Shown here one piece after another: positions 6,939-8,467 of a stretch of 8,467 bases of DNA. This stretch comes from JBFWIW01 sp050253535 (lineage in GTDB: Bacteria; Bacillota; Clostridia; Oscillospirales; Oscillospiraceae). Location: assembly GCA_050253535.1 (NCBI GenBank), contig JBFWIW010000090.1:1-8467 (forward strand), read 5' to 3'. The notes under the pieces were generated by a model that saw only the letters and a program-made list of their open reading frames with translations, made no database searches and was not told where the DNA came from. Each line of letters begins with the position of its first letter. Position 1 is the stretch's first letter. The position numbers were made by a program, and so were the translations under genes.

Positions 6939-7013
6939 CACTTTAAATTTATGTAGTTAAAATATATCATTTATTAAATTAATGTAAAGTAGGCACTTTG
7001 AAGTAACTGAGTT
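6939..7013. promoter_or_regulatory. Candidate HxlR operator: imperfect 20-bp direct repeat flanking the PTS promoter
   Basis: CACTTT-N10-AGTT occurs at 6939-6958 and again at 6994-7013, 55 bp apart, with 14 of 20 positions identical. The first copy covers the expected transcription start of the minus-strand promoter and the second lies just upstream of its -35 box. The second copy is part of an inverted repeat, AAAGT (6986-6990) with ACTTT (6995-6999), and is followed by AACT-G-AGTT (7005-7013). HxlR of Bacillus subtilis is known to act through paired imperfect direct repeats, so this arrangement suits binding by the adjacent regulator. Binding itself is inference. Confidence 0.45.
6961..6988 (-). 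promoter_or_regulatory. Probable promoter of the PTS operon
   Basis: On the minus strand a -35 box TTTACA (6988-6983) is followed after 16 bp by a -10 box TATATT (6966-6961). Transcription would start near 6954, about 200 nt before the first EIIA start. An alternative is the perfect -10 TATAAT at 6920-6915, which lacks a recognisable -35 box. Which is used cannot be settled from the sequence. Confidence 0.5.
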
Positions 7014-7048
7014 TGTGCAATATAACCAACATTTGAGGGGGCGGACTT

Positions 7049-7405
7049 GTGACTAATAATGAACAGGATTTGATTTCGAGCTTTGAAATTATAAGAAGAA
7101 TAACGGGAGATAAATGGAAATTTCTTATAATAACCCACCTCTTCAATGGAAAAAAAAGATTCGGTGAGCTGCAATATCATATTGACTCAATTACGAAAAA
7201 GGTTTTGACCGAAAACCTGCGCGAACTCGAAAATTATGGCATTGTGTTCAGAAAAGAATGCCCGGGTGTCACGCCGAAAACCGAGTACGCTTTAACCGAT
7301 ATAGGCAGCTCATTGCAGCCGGTCTTTGAGTCCCTGATTATCTGGAGTTTAGGCTATTCTAATTTATACAAAGAACAGCTTGAAGAAATTGAAAAAAACG
7401 ACTAG
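7049..7405 (+). CDS. HxlR-family winged-helix transcriptional regulator
   Basis: This small DNA-binding protein of 118 residues is a typical HxlR/MarR-like winged-helix dimer. The diagnostic pattern is clear: ITGDKWKFLIITHLFNGKKR (18-37), then RFGELQYHIDSITKKVLTEN (37-56, recognition helix region), LRELENYGIV, the wing ending TPKTEYALTDIGSSL (75-89), and a C-terminal helix with SLIIWS. The cysteine that many relatives have just before the first helix, used for electrophile or redox sensing, is missing. The only cysteine is C71 in the wing, so another signal is likely. The start is GTG at 7049, with GAGGGGG 7 nt upstream and no in-frame ATG near it. It is transcribed divergently from the PTS operon and probably controls it, itself, or both. 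Ligand is unknown. Confidence 0.92.
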   Translation: MTNNEQDLISSFEIIRRITGDKWKFLIITHLFNGKKRFGELQYHIDSITKKVLTENLRELENYGIVFRKECPGVTPKTEYALTDIGSSLQPVFESLIIWSLGYSNLYKEQLEEIEKND

Positions 7406-7702
7406 CGGCGGCAATTCGCAGGGCGGCAGATCATGCGGTTTGAAACGGCAGGGGAAAAAACAGAACGAAAGACAGCCCGGGTTTTCGAAAATGAAACCCG
7501 GGTAATTTATTGCAATATGGATTTAAAAACTATCCCGCGTTTTGTCAAAGCGCAGATGTTTTTAACAGGCCGACGTAACCCGCGCATAACTGATTATTCG
7601 TATCCGGCGCTATTAATAGATTATTCTGCCGGTGAGCAGCAGGGCTGCGGTACACACAGCCGCCGCAATAATGTATGGCGCCACATTCCTTAGACGGAGG
7701 GG
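7406..7702. other. Intergenic stretch without a credible gene
   Basis: About 300 bp between the regulator and the promoter of the aminotransferase. An 86-codon plus-strand reading frame (7433-7693) has an unremarkable, low-complexity composition, no convincing ribosome site and no recognised motif, and it contains the hairpin at 7476-7502. I treat it as noncoding. A weak stem, GGCTG with CAGCC, lies around 7644-7665. Nothing else stands out on either strand. Confidence 0.6.
7476..7502 (+). terminator. Possible terminator hairpin after the HxlR gene
   Basis: CCCGGGTTT (7476-7484) pairs perfectly with AAACCCGGG (7494-7502), a 9-bp stem with a 9-nt loop. It lies 70 bp after the regulator stop. 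The downstream tract TAATTTATT is only moderately T-rich, so termination may be weak or need further factors. It is the best end-of-transcript candidate for the regulator gene. Confidence 0.5.
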
Positions 7703-7731
7703 TTGACTTCATTTTGTGTCCTCTATAAAAT
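7703..7731 (+). promoter_or_regulatory. Sigma-A type promoter for the aminotransferase
   Basis: TTGACT (7703-7708) and TAAAAT (7726-7731) are separated by 17 bp, each one base from consensus with ideal spacing. Transcription would begin near 7738 and leave a leader of about 128 nt before the ATG at 7866. The adjoining TATAAA (7724-7729) would give only 15 bp spacing and is less likely. Confidence 0.65.
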
Positions 7732-7778
7732 AGCAAATTAGCAATAAATGCTTCGGGAGAAGTCTGCGGCAGGATATC

Positions 7779-7817
7779 CGGAAGCTTCCGCCGCCTGATT
7801 TTGTACAAATCAGGCGG
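7779..7817 (+). promoter_or_regulatory. Adjoining palindrome and 11-bp hairpin in the aminotransferase leader
   Basis: A perfect 12-bp palindrome, CGGAAGCTTCCG (7779-7790), is directly followed by CCGCCTGATTT (7791-7801), which pairs perfectly with AAATCAGGCGG (7807-7817) around a 5-nt loop. The hairpin ends 48 bp before the aminotransferase ATG. It is followed by an A-rich tract rather than T's, and no T-run follows on the other strand, so it does not look like a terminator in either direction. It may be an operator or a leader RNA element that affects expression of the aminotransferase. I recognise no known riboswitch or T-box. Confidence 0.5.
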
Positions 7818-7865
7818 TAAAAACGTCATACAACAGTTAAAGCAGACAAAAAGGAGAGAGTACCT

Positions 7866-8467
7866 ATGTCTTTTATTTCTCAAAAGAGCCAGGCGATACC
7901 AAGATCAGCCATCCGTGAGATGTTTGGTATGCAGGTGGGTCTGGACAATATTGTGAGCTTTGCGATGGGCGAGCCGGATTTTAAAACGCCGCAGCATATC
8001 GTTGACGCGGAAATCGCCTCGCTTAAAAGAGGGGAGACGCATTATACGCCCAATGAAGGCATAATGCCGCTGCGCGAGGCGATATCGGATTCCTATCGGG
8101 CGCGGGGACTCGACTATGCGCCTCGTGAGATTCTGATCAGCCCGGGCGCCATCAGCGCATTGCTTCTGACTGCGATGGTAACGCTTGATATCGGCGACGA
8201 GGTTCTGGTACCGGATCCCGGCTGGGCAAATTATATGGGACTAATCATGCAGGTTGGCGCAAAGCCGATTCCGGTGAGAGTTTTGGAAAAGAACGGATTT
8301 ATGTATGACGTCAATGAGCTGCGGGCTGCAGTCACCGACCGGACAAAATTAATTCTGATCAACTCACCGTCCAATCCGACGGGCGGCGTAGCCGATGCGG
8401 AGAACCTGAGGCAGATCGCGGACCTCGCGAAGGAGAAGAATCTTTTTGTCCTCACAGATGAGATCTA
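7866..8467 (+). CDS. PLP-dependent class I/II aminotransferase, N-terminal half (runs off window)
   Basis: This is the first 200 codons of a fold-type I aminotransferase of the aspartate/aromatic/branched-chain type, usually about 385-400 residues and cytoplasmic. It would move an amino group between an amino acid and a 2-oxo acid. Visible family segments are FAMGEPDFKTPQHI (32-45), HYTPNEGIMPLREAI (59-73, substrate-arm region), ISPGAISALLL (91-101, cofactor phosphate region), DEVLVPDPGWANY (111-123), NSPSNPTGG (166-174, with N170) and LTDEI (196-200), where D198 normally contacts the PLP ring nitrogen. The PLP lysine lies beyond the window. The ATG at 7866 follows AGGAGA at about 8-9 nt. It has its own promoter, so a link with the PTS operon is uncertain. 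Exact substrate cannot be given. Confidence 0.95.
   Translation, partial: MSFISQKSQAIPRSAIREMFGMQVGLDNIVSFAMGEPDFKTPQHIVDAEIASLKRGETHYTPNEGIMPLREAISDSYRARGLDYAPREILISPGAISALLLTAMVTLDIGDEVLVPDPGWANYMGLIMQVGAKPIPVRVLEKNGFMYDVNELRAAVTDRTKLILINSPSNPTGGVADAENLRQIADLAKEKNLFVLTDEI

Noticed and set aside
7433..7693. 86-codon plus-strand reading frame after the regulator
   Set aside because: No recognised motif, no convincing ribosome site, and it runs through a perfect 9-bp hairpin, so it is probably chance.
7738..7865. T-box or other known riboswitch in the aminotransferase leader
   Set aside because: The conserved T-box sequence (GGTGG-N-ACCGCG type) and a terminator with a T-run are both absent.
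7545..7883. 112-codon minus-strand reading frame before the aminotransferase
   Set aside because: It covers the aminotransferase promoter, leader hairpins and ribosome site, and shows no family pattern.

Overview
The window looks like chromosomal DNA from a Gram-positive bacterium of the Bacillota, most likely a Clostridia-type anaerobe. The grounds are strong purine-rich ribosome binding sites before almost every gene, frequent GTG and TTG starts, an HPr with a probable regulatory serine in the Gram-positive position, a mannose-family phosphotransferase system (PTS) beside an HxlR-type regulator, and roughly balanced base composition with AT-rich promoters. No species can be named from the sequence alone.

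Positions 6751 down to 1 hold one tightly packed minus-strand operon. In transcription order it encodes a divergent EIIA and EIIB pair (6751-5874), HPr (5871-5596), Enzyme I (5574-3844), a second, more canonical EIIA and EIIB pair (3806-2905), EIIC (2893-2141), EIID (2139-1273) and an iron-containing alcohol dehydrogenase that runs off the left edge (1156-1). Most junctions are overlaps of 4 bp or gaps of 1 to 37 bp. The exception is a 116-bp gap with two hairpins before the dehydrogenase. Every protein step from PEP to membrane transport is therefore encoded together: Enzyme I, HPr, two EIIA-EIIB pairs and one EIIC-EIID membrane pair. The transported substrate cannot be read from the sequence. 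The dehydrogenase suggests an alcohol or carbonyl step in the pathway.

The stretch 6752-7048 is a divergent control region. It carries a good plus-strand promoter, a plausible minus-strand promoter, an imperfect 20-bp direct repeat flanking the latter, and leader inverted repeats. To its right lies an HxlR-family regulator (7049-7405, plus strand), which is the obvious candidate controller of the PTS operon.

From 7406 to 7865 I see no credible gene. The stretch holds a hairpin that may end the regulator transcript, then a good promoter (7703-7731) and a structured leader of about 130 nt. These lead into the first half of a PLP-dependent class I/II aminotransferase (7866 to the right edge, plus strand).

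I saw no tRNA, rRNA, CRISPR array, insertion sequence or attachment site.
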